A stretch of DNA of 64,000 nucleotides from Brevundimonas subvibrioides (GTDB lineage Bacteria > Pseudomonadota > Alphaproteobacteria > Caulobacterales > Caulobacteraceae), in assembly GCF_002280785.1 (NCBI RefSeq), contig NZ_NCEQ01000003.1, positions 1 to 64,000 on the forward strand, given 5' to 3'. The translations under genes and the position numbers were made by a program. The notes below the pieces were generated by a model. That model had not been told where the DNA came from. It ran no database searches and was given only the letters and a program-made list of their open reading frames with translations. Below are positions 39,181 through 47,896 of the stretch, one piece after another; position 1 is the stretch's first letter; every line of letters begins with the position of its first letter.

Positions 39181-41241
39181 TCAGGCCGCGGCCGGATCGA
39201 GCGCCGCCTCGCCGGCCGGAGTCAAGATGAACCCTCCCGGACCTTCGCCGGCGTCATCGCCGCCAATGTCTCCTTCGTCCAGATCCTCGATGGTCTCACC
39301 GCCGTCAGGGTCCGGCCTGACCGCCCACGACAGGCCGGCTGGCGCCCAAGTCCGCGACGCCGCCTGTTCGGCGACCCAGTCGACCAGTTCGTCCTTCTTC
39401 AGCGAGGCGGCGCGGACATCCTCGGCCCTCATCTCGACCAGCATGTCGAGGAGCTGGGCCTTGGAATGAGGCCGCAGGAACGGCACGTCGGGCGTCCAGT
39501 GCAGGGTGATGTCGGCCCCGCAGAGATCGGCGAGTTCCGCCGCCTCGGCCCGGGCCTGTTTGCGGATGCCGTCGGTCCTCGGCTCTCTCAGGTCCAGACT
39601 GATGGCGGCGAGCTCCGCCAGCAGGGCCATCTTTTCCCCGTGGGGCAAAAGGCCGACCCAGCTCACAGCGGTCAGCCCGGACGCCTGCCAGGCGGCGCGG
39701 CGCTCGTCGAGCCGCTGACGCACCACCCCGTCCAGAGTCTCGATGGCCGGATCCCTGCGCGAGCCATAGGCCTCGGCGTGGATCGTCGTGGCCGACTGCG
39801 ACGTCGCCAGGTTGATCCGCAACACGAGGACGGAGAATAGGCGCGCGATGACCAGGATCAGGGCGGAGCCCGGATCGTCGGCCAGGGCGCGGATCAGGCC
39901 TCGGGTGGCCACGTCGGTCCGCACCGCATGCAGGGCGTGGTTGACCCCCTCGGTGTCCACCAGCGGAGCGTCGGCCTGTGGGGGTTCATACCAGGTCGAG
40001 CGGACCGGCGGCTCGGCGTCGTCCGCGTGATGTTCATCGCCATCACCGGTGCCGACGTCACTGTCAGGCTCGGCCGGCGAGTAGCAGCGGACATCGATGC
40101 CGGACCCGGATGCGGGCGAGATGACGATCGCGGTCACCACCCGTCCGCCGACGCCGGCCTGATCATTGGCGATCTTGGCGCGGATCAACCGCATCAGGAT
40201 CTCGTCGGCGCCGTCCCCGGTCGTGTCGGCGTCCCGGGCAGCGTCGAAGGCGGTCACGCAGGCCTCGCGCGTGTCGCGCCAGACCGCCATCTCCGCCTCG
40301 TCGAGGTCTTCGCTGCGGTGACCCAAAGGCTCCAGATCGTCGGGCATCTCCGGCTCGGCGCCGGCCGTCACATGGACCTCGACGCCCTCGGTCTCGAAGC
40401 TCAAGGCGAGCCGACGCACGCGGGCGAGCCAGAGGTCGGAGAGTGTGTTCGGATCGAGCAGGACCGGAGGCAACTCGTCGAACAGGTCGGTCTCGATCCG
40501 GCCGCCGGCTGCCGCGTACTGGTCGGGACTGACGAGGGCGCAGCGACGGTCCCGGATCGTCACTCGACCGGACGGCAGTTTCTCGTTGATCCGCCATTCC
40601 TGGAAGCCGTAGCCGGCCAGGGCCTGTTCGGCGATTTCGGCCTGCTCCTTGCGATTGGACAGCCGGGTCAGGGCCCGCGCGTTTTTCAGGGTGATGCGCC
40701 CGGCCTTAAGGGCTTCGAGCGCCACCGGCGGCAGGCCGGCCAAGGCGGCGAGGCGCTTGATGTCGATCTCGGCATAGCCCAGGGTCCGGGCGATAACCTC
40801 GGCCGTCAGCTTGGACTTCAGCATCCGGCCGATGGCGCCGATGATATCGGCGACATGGATCGGAAGGGCGGTGTTGGTCAGGACCAGCGCCGCCGCCTGG
40901 CGCGCTGGATCTGTCTCGACGTAGATCTCGACCGGATGGTCGTCGTCGATCTCGCCCGCGTCGAACAGCAGGCCGAGCGCCAGGCGCCGCCTGCGCCCGT
41001 CCAGCGCCATCCAGGGCTGTTCCTTCTTTCCGCGACCGGGCCTGACGGTCAGGCGTTGGAGCTGGCCGGCCGCGCGCATCGTTGCGGCCAGTGTGGGGAT
41101 GTCGTCGTCCGGCGGCTCGTTGAAGCGCAGGTTCTCCGGCGCGATGCCGAGGTCGCCAAAGCGGACGGTGCGTTCATCGCGAGGAACGACGACGACCGGC
41201 GTGTCGGCATGAGGGACGATGACGGGAACGAGAACGGTCAT
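39181..41241 (-). CDS. ParB/RepB-family protein of the element
   Basis: 686 residues from ATG 41241. The ParB N-terminal domain reads [44 protein letters not shown] and [14 protein letters not shown]. The helix-turn-helix follows with [61 protein letters not shown]. The long C-terminal half is variable and acidic. ParB-like proteins of this length without a ParA partner are typical of ICEs and plasmids in alphaproteobacteria and may act in transfer or stabilisation. No parA gene is visible, so classical partitioning is not implied. Confidence 0.88.
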   Translation of the reverse strand: MTVLVPVIVPHADTPVVVVPRDERTVRFGDLGIAPENLRFNEPPDDDIPTLAATMRAAGQLQRLTVRPGRGKKEQPWMALDGRRRRLALGLLFDAGEIDDDHPVEIYVETDPARQAAALVLTNTALPIHVADIIGAIGRMLKSKLTAEVIARTLGYAEIDIKRLAALAGLPPVALEALKAGRITLKNARALTRLSNRKEQAEIAEQALAGYGFQEWRINEKLPSGRVTIRDRRCALVSPDQYAAAGGRIETDLFDELPPVLLDPNTLSDLWLARVRRLALSFETEGVEVHVTAGAEPEMPDDLEPLGHRSEDLDEAEMAVWRDTREACVTAFDAARDADTTGDGADEILMRLIRAKIANDQAGVGGRVVTAIVISPASGSGIDVRCYSPAEPDSDVGTGDGDEHHADDAEPPVRSTWYEPPQADAPLVDTEGVNHALHAVRTDVATRGLIRALADDPGSALILVIARLFSVLVLRINLATSQSATTIHAEAYGSRRDPAIETLDGVVRQRLDERRAAWQASGLTAVSWVGLLPHGEKMALLAELAAISLDLREPRTDGIRKQARAEAAELADLCGADITLHWTPDVPFLRPHSKAQLLDMLVEMRAEDVRAASLKKDELVDWVAEQAASRTWAPAGLSWAVRPDPDGGETIEDLDEGDIGGDDAGEGPGGFILTPAGEAALDPAAA

Positions 41242-41294
41242 GAGGATGGTCTCCGGCCGGGCGACGGGGCCCATCCCCGCCGCTCCGGCGCCCC

Positions 41295-42197
41295 TCAGCG
41301 CCCTCGCTCCCCCCTTTTCCTCACCGCACACGCGACCTCGTTCCAGTCGCCGAGCGGCGGGTCCGGCCAGAGTATCCGGACGTTGATCCCTGTCCGAACG
41401 AGGCGGCGCCGGAGCCGATCGGCTGCGCCCTGTCCGACCGCTCCGCTATCCGCCGCGATCAACAGGCGCTGCACCTCGGGCGGCGGCACCCAGACCGCGA
41501 GGTTGTTCGCCGACATCAGCGCCCAGCCCGGAAGCTGGAACCGTTCGATGGCCGAAAGCGTGGTCATGACGCCCTCGCCCACGAGCATCTCGGCGGCGCT
41601 CGGCGAGAGCCGGACGGCCGCGCCGGGCGGCACGATCCCGACGGTCTTGCGGGACAATGTAAGCCCGGCCGCGACAAGGCCGTTCGCTTCCAGATAAGTG
41701 ATTTCAACGGCGGTAAGCGCATCATCAGCGTCCGAGACCTGGGCGACGAGCGCGGGCCGGCTGCGGCTCCCCTCCCGATAGACGGAGATCGGCGCAGAGG
41801 GATGAAACCGGAGGCCAGACGCGTTGTGGCCGCCCACGACCGCGCGGCGCCTCAAATGGCGCGACGCAGGATCTCCGGACGCGAGCGCGACGCCGCCATC
41901 CCACAGGCGACGCGCGGTTTCCGATCGAATCTGTCGATTCGGCCTGGGAGGCGAGGCGCCGGCTTGTCCGGCGCCGGTGAGGCGGCCGGCGTCGTCGATG
42001 AAGCCGGAAGAGCGAAGCAGGTCGCGCATCTCCCGCCAATCGGCCGCTCCGAAACCGTGGATGACGACACGGCCCTCGCTCAGCAGCAGCGAAACGGAGC
42101 GGTCATGGGCGCTATGGCCGGGCGCGGGCACATTGGCGCGCCGACCGCCCTGATAGAGGTCGCCGCCGAAGGCCGCGACGATGGCGTGCAGGGTCAT
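41295..42197 (-). CDS. Toprim-domain (primase-like) protein with DUF7146-type region
   Basis: 300 residues. N-terminal zinc-less primase-like start with [31 protein letters not shown], middle [24 protein letters not shown], and a toprim-like end: [29 protein letters not shown] has the catalytic Glu in VGEG, and [22 protein letters not shown] the AD.D-like element (here ADS). It resembles the toprim proteins near parB in trb ICEs, probably priming or processing incoming single-stranded DNA. The DxD motif is atypical, so catalytic ability is uncertain. It ends 53 bp before parB. Confidence 0.8.
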   Translation of the reverse strand: MTLHAIVAAFGGDLYQGGRRANVPAPGHSAHDRSVSLLLSEGRVVIHGFGAADWREMRDLLRSSGFIDDAGRLTGAGQAGASPPRPNRQIRSETARRLWDGGVALASGDPASRHLRRRAVVGGHNASGLRFHPSAPISVYREGSRSRPALVAQVSDADDALTAVEITYLEANGLVAAGLTLSRKTVGIVPPGAAVRLSPSAAEMLVGEGVMTTLSAIERFQLPGWALMSANNLAVWVPPPEVQRLLIAADSGAVGQGAADRLRRRLVRTGINVRILWPDPPLGDWNEVACAVRKRGERGR

Positions 42198-42204
42198 GTC
42201 CGCC

Positions 42205-42894
42205 TCAGAGCAGGCCGAGGGTGCGGAAACTCGCGGTGCCTTCCCGCCCGATGACCAGATGATCGTGGACCTGCAGGCTGAACACTCGCGCCGCGTCGAC
42301 GATCTGGCGGGTCATCTTTATGTCGGCCTGGGACGGCGTTGGGTCACCGGAGGGATGGTTGTGGACCAGAACCAGAGCCGAGGCCGAGAGCTCCAATGCC
42401 CGCCGGATGACCTCACGGGGATAGACCGGCGCATGATCGACGGAGCCGTCCGCGATCAGTTCGTCACGAAGCAGGCTGTTTCGATGATCGAGGTACAGGG
42501 CGCGAAACTGCTCACGGGGGAGATGCGCGAGAGCCACGCGGGCGTAGGCGACGAGGGCGGACCAGGACGACAGGACGGGCCGGGCGGAGGCGGCGCTGCG
42601 CGCGAGCCGGATGCTGAGTTCACGCAGCAGCTTCAGGTCCAGAATGGCGGCGGATCCGAGCCCCCCGAACCCGGCCAGCTCGGAGACTTCAGCAGCCGCG
42701 ATATCGCCGAGGGTTTCAAACCTCTCCATCAAATCCGCGGCTGAGCGATCGACATCCGTCGGAGGGAGCCAGCGGCCCAGCAGGAGAGCGAGCAAGGCCT
42801 GGTCATCCAGCGCCGACAAGGTCGACGGTTCCGTCTTCGGCACGCCTGCCCATTGGGAACGGGAAACCGGCGAGGGATTGGTGATCGATCGCAT
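42205..42894 (-). CDS. radC: RadC-family JAB/MPN protein
   Basis: 229 residues. The helical N-terminal part (LSALDDQALLALLLGR, then AAEVSELAGFGGLGSAAILDLKL, a helix-hairpin-helix) precedes the JAB domain with LYLDHRNSLLRDELIADGSVDHAPVYPREVIRRAL and the metal-binding HNHPSGDPTPSQADI. Proteins annotated RadC are frequent in ICEs and plasmids and are thought to be metalloproteins acting in recombination or as anti-defence factors; their activity is not settled. It is the first gene of the minus-strand maintenance run and diverges from the nuclease-like gene at 43011. Confidence 0.88.
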   Translation of the reverse strand: MRSITNPSPVSRSQWAGVPKTEPSTLSALDDQALLALLLGRWLPPTDVDRSAADLMERFETLGDIAAAEVSELAGFGGLGSAAILDLKLLRELSIRLARSAASARPVLSSWSALVAYARVALAHLPREQFRALYLDHRNSLLRDELIADGSVDHAPVYPREVIRRALELSASALVLVHNHPSGDPTPSQADIKMTRQIVDAARVFSLQVHDHLVIGREGTASFRTLGLL

Positions 42895-43010
42895 GGCGAC
42901 CTCCTGTCAGCGCTCCCTGTTGGAGCACCGACCGCCGCCCTCGCTTTTCCCTTTTCTCTTCGACGCCGCCTTGGCGACGCGACAGCAGCGCCTCATCGTG
43001 CGTCGATGAA

Positions 43011-43412
43011 ATGATTCTGCTCGCCGCCCTGCTGCTCTTCACGCCCGCCATCGCCCATGCGGACCCCTGCGAGGGTCGGCTGCCGGCCCGCGCCGGCGAG
43101 ACCTTCTTCGGGGTGGTCCGCTACATCGGCGATGGCGACAGCCTCTGTGTCGGCCCCGGCACAAATCCGGCGACGTGGATCGAAGTGAGACTTTCGGATT
43201 TCGACGCGCCCGAGCTGCACAGTCCAACCGGCCGCGCTGATCGCGACCGGCTCGCCCGCATCGTTCAGGGACAGGTTATGACATGCGTCGCGGTGCGAGG
43301 CCGAAATGGCAGGGTCATCGTCTACGACCGCGTCATCGGCGCCTGCCGTCTTAACGGTGTACGGGTCGGTGATCTTTTGCGGGAAGCTGGCGGGCGCGAG
43401 GGCGGTCACTAG
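43011..43412 (+). CDS. Secreted thermonuclease-like (SNase-fold) protein
   Basis: 133 residues with a signal peptide (MILLAALLLFTPAIAHA). The SNase-like core is seen in FFGVVRYIGDGDSLCVG and WIEVRLSDFDAPELHSPTGRADRD. The conserved Asp in GDGD and the RLSDFDAPE strand match staphylococcal-type nucleases, whereas the usual active-site Arg/Glu set is only partly present (ARIVQGQVMTC, GRVIVYDRVIGAC). Two Cys may form a disulfide. Secreted nucleases of this family are common cargo in trb-type ICEs. Activity uncertain. Confidence 0.8.
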   Translation: MILLAALLLFTPAIAHADPCEGRLPARAGETFFGVVRYIGDGDSLCVGPGTNPATWIEVRLSDFDAPELHSPTGRADRDRLARIVQGQVMTCVAVRGRNGRVIVYDRVIGACRLNGVRVGDLLREAGGREGGH

Positions 43413-43454
43413 CAGATAGAGCTGCGCTACCGCTTTGCTGGTCTCATCGAGCCT

Positions 43455-43949
43455 CTACAGGTATTTTCCATCTCGATAGACAAGGCTCGCGCCATCCTGC
43501 GCCAGCTGCACGTCGACGATCCGCCCGATCATCGCAACGTGAGTTCCATAGGCGATTGTTTGCTCGACCCGGCACGACATATTTGCCAAGGCGTCCTCTA
43601 GCCAAGGCTGGCTGTCCCCGTCGGTCGTCCAAGAGCCGTGAGCGAAACGTGCTGCGCCGGAAGGCTTTCTGGAAAAGGCTGCGGCGATACCCTCGTGATG
43701 GGCCGCCAACACCGTCAATCCGAAGACCCCAGCGCTCTGTATCAGAGGCAGAAGCGATGCCGTCTTGTTCAGACAGACAAGTACGGATGGGGGAGCCATT
43801 GAACACGAGGTGGCGGAAGTCACCGCCATGCCGTTGATGTCCTGCCCGTCGCGGCAGGTTACGATACAGACCCTTCCGGCATGACGGCGCATGGCCTGTT
43901 TGAACGGCGCGAGCAGAGCGTCCTCAGCGGTAGGCAGAATCGCGGTCAT
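43455..43949 (-). CDS. Flavin reductase family protein
   Basis: 164 residues. Flavin-reductase-like split-barrel pattern: FKQAMRRHAGRVCIVTCRDGQDINGMAVTSATSCSMAPPSVLVCLNKTASLLPLI, GVFGLTVLAAHHEGIAAAFS and, near the end, IGRIVDVQLAQDGASLVYRDGKY. The enzyme reduces FMN/FAD with NAD(P)H for a partner oxygenase. It starts inside a 4-bp overlap with the stop of the truncated ribB-type gene, so the two were one operon. No monooxygenase gene is nearby, so its partner is unknown. Confidence 0.85.
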   Translation of the reverse strand: MTAILPTAEDALLAPFKQAMRRHAGRVCIVTCRDGQDINGMAVTSATSCSMAPPSVLVCLNKTASLLPLIQSAGVFGLTVLAAHHEGIAAAFSRKPSGAARFAHGSWTTDGDSQPWLEDALANMSCRVEQTIAYGTHVAMIGRIVDVQLAQDGASLVYRDGKYL

Positions 43950-44785
43950 GACGGCGCTCCTCCGAGACTGCGCCAGCCGACAATCTGCAGACCATAACCC
44001 TCCAAGGCGGTCGGTTCTGGACGGGTCGAACTTAGGAGAACCATCGCCTGAACGCCGAGGTCCAGCAGGATCTGGGCTCCGATCCCATAAGCCTTCAGTG
44101 CACGATCGGATGACGACACCACCCCTTGAAGACGGTCCGCCAACCCTGTCAAACCGGGTTCGCGCAGGAACACCATGACCCCGGCGCCCTCATTCGCCCC
44201 GATCTGTCTTAGGGCCTCCGGGACATGGGTCGCGCGGCCCTGCACCTGGCCGAGGACGTCGGCTGCAAAATCGACCTGATGCATACGCACCAGGGTCGGT
44301 TTGCCGGGCTCGATCCGTCCATGCACCAGGGCGACATGTTCGGCGCCGTCGATCTCGCTACGGTACAGGACCAGTCGGCACGAGCCGCCGTGGACGCTTT
44401 CGAACGGCGCCTCCAGCGTGCGATGGACGTGACGTTCGGTGCGGCGTCGATGGGCGATCAAGTCGGCGATCGTGCCGATCTTCAGACCGTGAAGCTGGCC
44501 GAAGGCGATCAGGTCCGGCATCCGCGCCATGGTGCCGTCGTCGTTCATGATCTCACAGATGACACCCGCGGGGGTGAGCCCGGCCATGCGGCTGATGTCG
44601 ACGGCCGCTTCGGTATGGCCGGTGCGAACCAGAACGCCGCCGTCACGCGCTACGAGCGGAAATACGTGGCCGGGAGAGACGATGTCGTCGGCGCCCTTGT
44701 TCGGCTCAACGGCCGCCTGGACTGTGCGTGCGCGGTTGGCGGCGCTGACGCCTGTGGTTACGCCATCGCGCGCCTCGATCGAAAT
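43946..44785 (-). pseudogene. ribB: RibB/RibBA-like gene truncated at the 5' end
   Basis: On the minus strand the frame opens just after an in-frame TAG at 44786-44788 and runs 279 codons to 43946. It begins directly inside the DHBP-synthase domain (SIEARDGVTTGVSAAN, then SPGHVFPLVARDGGVLVRTGHTEAAVD and AGLTPAGVICEIMNDDGTMAR), followed by a GTP-cyclohydrolase-II-like domain lacking the zinc Cys cluster. About 90 N-terminal residues with the substrate and Mg-binding acidic loop are missing and there is no good start codon, so the product should be inactive as a DHBP synthase. Internal initiation at ATG 44587 is possible. Confidence 0.8.
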
Positions 44786-45043
44786 CTACGCCGTATACCG
44801 ACGTTTCTCTCGCGGCTGACTTGGATTAGATAACTGATTATGTTTCTAAAAAGTGGTAATCGGCGACGGTTTCGAAACGCGACCCTCGGTATAGAGCCGT
44901 TGCGTGGGCTTGGCGGCGCAGGGCCCAAAGAACGCGTGGGCAATCGATCCAAGCCGCTGCCCTGATTACGCTCCCAGGCCCGGAGCGCCGTAGCGCTACG
45001 TCGTGACTTGTGACCTAAACAGACGTGTGACGTATTCCGAACG
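44786..45043. other. Module junction between ribB fragment and copper cluster
   Basis: About 258 bp without a supported gene. The first part (44820-44860) is AT-rich (ATAACTGATTATGTTTCTAAAAAG), unlike its surroundings, and borders the ribB break. The last 40 bp before 45044 should hold the promoter of the copper genes. No terminal inverted repeat or insertion sequence is recognised. Confidence 0.4.
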
Positions 45044-45376
45044 ATGATGTCGCTGCGTCGCGCCCTGTTTCGGTTCACTACCGCCTTGATCGCGGTGCTT
45101 GGTGTGATGTTCATATCGACCGTCGTCATCGCCTGCGAAACTCGGCCTTCGATGGAGCCGCCCGCAGCAATGGCCATGTCTGGAGACTCAGGCTCTTGTC
45201 CCGACGCGCCGGACGTCAGTTGCCAAAAGGCCTGCCGGCTCTTCTGTCACGGACTCGTCGCCGCCCTGACCGAACCGGCCAGACCGATTTCGACGGCGTC
45301 ACTTCGATACCGTCACGTTGTGACGGACCGTGAGAGCTTTCACCACGAGGCCGAGGATCCACCCCCACGAGTCTGA
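45044..45376 (+). CDS. Small exported Cys-containing protein at the head of the copper cluster
   Basis: 110 residues with an N-terminal membrane or signal segment (LFRFTTALIAVLGVMFISTVVIAC). The mature part is Met/Ser/Pro-rich at first (RPSMEPPAAMAMSGDSGS) and then has Cys residues in CPDAPDVSCQKACRLFCHG. Similar small exported proteins precede cop genes and are often annotated only as DUF2946-like or hypothetical; the thiols and Met point to copper binding, by inference. It is followed 47 bp later by the 49-residue Cys-repeat peptide on the same strand. Confidence 0.6.
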   Translation: MMSLRRALFRFTTALIAVLGVMFISTVVIACETRPSMEPPAAMAMSGDSGSCPDAPDVSCQKACRLFCHGLVAALTEPARPISTASLRYRHVVTDRESFHHEAEDPPPRV

Positions 45377-45423
45377 TCCCAGAAGAAAGACAGCAATCTT
45401 TTCAAACTCAAGGACCACTCACT

Positions 45424-45573
45424 ATGAAACGCACTGTGACCCTCGCGTCCCTCTTGCTGCTGGCCTCCGGCTCCGCCGCCCTCGCGGCGTCGCCCGGAAC
45501 GATCGCCCAAGCCGCCTCAATCTGCTGCGAGATGATGGCCGCCTGTTGCGAGATGCTCGCCGCCTGCTGCTAA
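45424..45573 (+). CDS. 49-residue exported Cys/Met heptad-repeat peptide
   Basis: ATG 45424 preceded by AAGGA, TAA 45571-45573. A classical signal peptide (KRTVTLASLLLLASGSAALAA) leaves a mature part of about 28 residues ending CCEMMAACCEMLAACC. That is two heptads CCEM(M/L)AA closed by a third CC pair, all on a helical period. Six Cys, three Met and two Glu in 16 residues make metal binding the obvious role, most likely Cu(I). It sits between a small exported Cys protein and copC-copD, so copper handling in the periplasm is inferred. I do not recognise a described family. Confidence 0.75.
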   Translation: MKRTVTLASLLLLASGSAALAASPGTIAQAASICCEMMAACCEMLAACC

Positions 45574-45583
45574 GGGTCGAACG

Positions 45584-45611
45584 GGGTGCCCGTCCATCTG
45601 GGCGGGCACCC
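45584..45611 (+). terminator. Stem-loop after the Cys-repeat peptide gene
   Basis: GGGTGCCCG (45584-45592) pairs with CGGGCACCC (45603-45611), 9 bp with a 10-nt loop, starting 11 bp after the stop codon. No U-tract, so it may be a processing or stabilising hairpin that favours high levels of the peptide's mRNA, or a weak terminator. Confidence 0.55.
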
Positions 45612-45743
45612 TATCGTCCAGCATACCAAGCTCGCGTTTGCTGTCCGCCGGAGCCGAAGGCCGGATACCCATCTGCGATGAGGGATCACGCATCGATGTC
45701 CGTATAACCCTATGAGCCCTTCTGGTTATTCGGAGTTTCCAAC

Positions 45744-46106
45744 ATGTCTTCTCGCAACATCCTAGCCCTGATCGGTGCGGCCGGAGCCCTGCTGCTGGTC
45801 GCGACCCAAGCCGACGCGCACGCCCGTGTCGTCGCGACCAGCCCGGCAGCCAGCGCCACGGTCGCCTCTACCCGCATGATCACCGTAACCTTTAGTGAAC
45901 GCGTCGCCCCCGCCTTTTCGGGTCTGGACGTCGTCAACGCGGCCGGCACCACAATCGCGGTGACCTCCTCCGTATCCGATGACGGCAAAACCATCTCCGG
46001 CCGCACGGGACGTGCCCTCTCGGCGGGTGTCTATACGGTGAACTGGCGCGCGGCGTCCAACGACGGCCACCGCATGACCGGTAATTTCGCCTTCACCGTC
46101 CGCTGA
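45744..46106 (+). CDS. copC: CopC, periplasmic copper-binding protein
   Basis: 120 residues with a signal peptide ending before HARVVATSPAASATV, which places the conserved His at the mature N-terminus. The CopC fold continues with TRMITVTFSERVAPAFSGLDVVNAAG and YTVNWRAASNDGHRMTGNFAFTV, giving the D-x-H ligands of the Cu(II) site. It delivers or buffers copper with CopD, whose gene follows 7 bp downstream. Confidence 0.92.
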   Translation: MSSRNILALIGAAGALLLVATQADAHARVVATSPAASATVASTRMITVTFSERVAPAFSGLDVVNAAGTTIAVTSSVSDDGKTISGRTGRALSAGVYTVNWRAASNDGHRMTGNFAFTVR

Positions 46107-46112
46107 GTCCTT

Positions 46113-47048
46113 GTGCTCGATCTTCTGGTCATAGGGCTGCGGCTCGCACAGTACGGCGGCGCCGTCATCCTGCTGGGAACGCCCCTGTTCCTGCTTTACG
46201 GACTGCGCGCCACAGACGCGCTGGCTCAGACTTGGCCGCGACGTCTGCTGGTCGCGGCCAGCGCCGTCGTGGCGGTGGCGTCGGCCGGCGGTCTAGTCGC
46301 CCAGACCTCCGTCATGGCGGGCTCGCTTGCTGAAGGCCTGAAACCGGCCTCGCTCGGCTTCATGATCACGGGCACCACCCTGGGCCCCGCATTTCTTCTG
46401 CGGGCCGGGGTCGCCCTGGCGGCACTGGGGCTCGTGCTCATGGCCCGGCCGTCTCGACTTCAATGGATGGTTCTCGTCGTCGCCGGCCTCATAGTGAGCG
46501 CTAGCTTCGCCTGGACGGGCCATGGCGCGGCGACCGAGGGTCTCGGTCATTATCCACATCTGATAGGCGCGATCCTGCACAGCTGGGCCGCCGCGCTTTG
46601 GCTCGGAGCCCTCGCCGCGCTTCTGGTCATGGTCACGTGCCACCAGCCGGGCGATCCACTGTCCGATCGGATTATGCACCAGGCTCTGCATGGCTTCTCC
46701 GGCGTCGGCACGGTCGCCGTGGCAGTCCTAGTCCTGAGTGGTCTCGTGAACAGCTGGTTCATGGTGGGCATCGACCAGATCGGCGGGCTCGTGACCACGC
46801 CTTATGGCTGGCTGCTTCTCGCCAAGCTGGGCCTGTTCGGCGTGATGCTGGCGCTGGCGACGTCGAACCGCTTCCACCTCACGCCAATCTTGGCCGAGGC
46901 CCTCGACGATCCGGACGACCTGCGCGTCGTCGTGTCCCGACTCAAGCACAGTCTCGCGGTCGAGACCCTGGTCGCCCTGGCCCTGCTGGGGGTCGTGGCC
47001 GTCATGGGCACGCTGGCTCCGGTCTCGGCCATGGTCAAGGGGATGTAG
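46113..47048 (+). CDS. copD: CopD, copper-transport membrane protein
   Basis: 311 residues from the GTG at 46113. At least eight hydrophobic segments, including LVIGLRLAQYGGAVILLGTPLFLLYGL, ALAALGLVLMAR, WMVLVVAGLIVSASFAWTGHG, HSWAAALWLGALAALLVMV and TLVALALLGVVAVMGTLAP. The conserved TGHG, HSWAAALWLG and SGLVNSW blocks identify CopD, which takes up copper into the cytoplasm with CopC. The GTG start 7 bp after copC suggests coupled translation. Confidence 0.9.
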   Translation: MLDLLVIGLRLAQYGGAVILLGTPLFLLYGLRATDALAQTWPRRLLVAASAVVAVASAGGLVAQTSVMAGSLAEGLKPASLGFMITGTTLGPAFLLRAGVALAALGLVLMARPSRLQWMVLVVAGLIVSASFAWTGHGAATEGLGHYPHLIGAILHSWAAALWLGALAALLVMVTCHQPGDPLSDRIMHQALHGFSGVGTVAVAVLVLSGLVNSWFMVGIDQIGGLVTTPYGWLLLAKLGLFGVMLALATSNRFHLTPILAEALDDPDDLRVVVSRLKHSLAVETLVALALLGVVAVMGTLAPVSAMVKGM

Positions 47049-47169
47049 CGACGACGTCCCAGATCCCTGAGACTTATGCTGGTAGGCTCGGGCCGCAGTT
47101 TCGCCCGCGGCTTGAGGGACCAGGCCGCGGGCTGCGTATTGGATAGGTGGGCTGTGTGGAGAGTGATGA

Positions 47170-47451
47170 ATGACACGTGATCTCGATGATCTCCTGGCGC
47201 GCATGCCCGCTCTGCCGATCGACCGATCGCTGGACACGCTCGATGCGGACGTCTGGGCGCGCGTCGACACCCTGCGGAGCGAGCGGATGATGACGCAGCT
47301 GCGGACCGGTGCCGTCGCCGTAGCGCTAGTGACCGGCCTCGCGGTGGGCGGGGTCGGCGTCGTGACGGCACCTAAGCCGCCCGCCGAACTGTCGATCTTC
47401 ACGGTCGAGGCGGGCCTATCCCCGCTGCTCAGGATGGACGTCCGCTCGTGA
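47170..47451 (+). CDS. CnrY-like single-pass anti-sigma protein
   Basis: 93 residues: a cytoplasmic N-terminal part with DVWARVDTLRSERMM, one membrane segment (about 48-66, AVAVALVTGLAVGGVGVVTA) and a short periplasmic tail. Size, topology and position before the CnrX-like gene match CnrY of Cupriavidus, which holds the sigma factor CnrH and is released by CnrX. It overlaps the next gene by 4 bp. Sequence similarity alone is weak; the assignment rests on gene order. Confidence 0.65.
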   Translation: MTRDLDDLLARMPALPIDRSLDTLDADVWARVDTLRSERMMTQLRTGAVAVALVTGLAVGGVGVVTAPKPPAELSIFTVEAGLSPLLRMDVRS

Positions 47452-47888
47452 GGACCGGCTGGCGCGCGATCGTTCTGACCGCAGTCCTGGCGGCGTTCGC
47501 CAGCGCGGCGGGCACGTGGATCGGAGCCAGCTGGGTCATGACCCGCCGCGAGCCTCCGTCCCTGCACGACATCGTGCATGACGAACTGGAGCTGACGGCT
47601 GACCAGCACGCTCGGATCGAGGTCATAGAGGCGCGGTTCGCCGTCATCCGGCCTGGCCTTGAGGCCGAGGTGCGCGCCGCCAATCAGGAACTGGCGCGGG
47701 CCATCGAGCAGGGCGAAGGCGATGGCGCCCAAGTCCAGGCCGCCGTGGATCATTTCCACGTCGCCATGGGCGCGCTGCAGAAGGAGACGATCGCCCATGT
47801 GTTCGAGATGCGATCGGTGCTGACACCTGCCCAGGCTGCCGTCTTCAACGACCGGATCGTCGAAGCGCTCACGCCGACCGAGTCCTGA
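47448..47888 (+). CDS. cnrX: CnrX-like periplasmic heavy-metal sensor
   Basis: 146 residues with an N-terminal membrane anchor and a four-helix periplasmic domain. His40, His44, Glu61, His117 and Met121 (in HDIVH, EARF and HVFEM) correspond to the five Ni/Co ligands His42, His46, Glu63, His119 and Met123 that I recall for CnrX, each shifted by exactly two positions. It should sense nickel or cobalt and pass the signal through the CnrY-like protein to the sigma factor encoded 8 bp downstream. The presence inside a copper cluster is notable; other metals are possible. Confidence 0.85.
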   Translation: MRTGWRAIVLTAVLAAFASAAGTWIGASWVMTRREPPSLHDIVHDELELTADQHARIEVIEARFAVIRPGLEAEVRAANQELARAIEQGEGDGAQVQAAVDHFHVAMGALQKETIAHVFEMRSVLTPAQAAVFNDRIVEALTPTES

Positions 47889-47896
47889 GGGGCGGC

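Noticed and set aside
44786..45043. FMN riboswitch upstream of ribB
   Set aside because: The region borders a truncated gene and shows none of the conserved RFN stems I would expect; it looks like a recombination scar.
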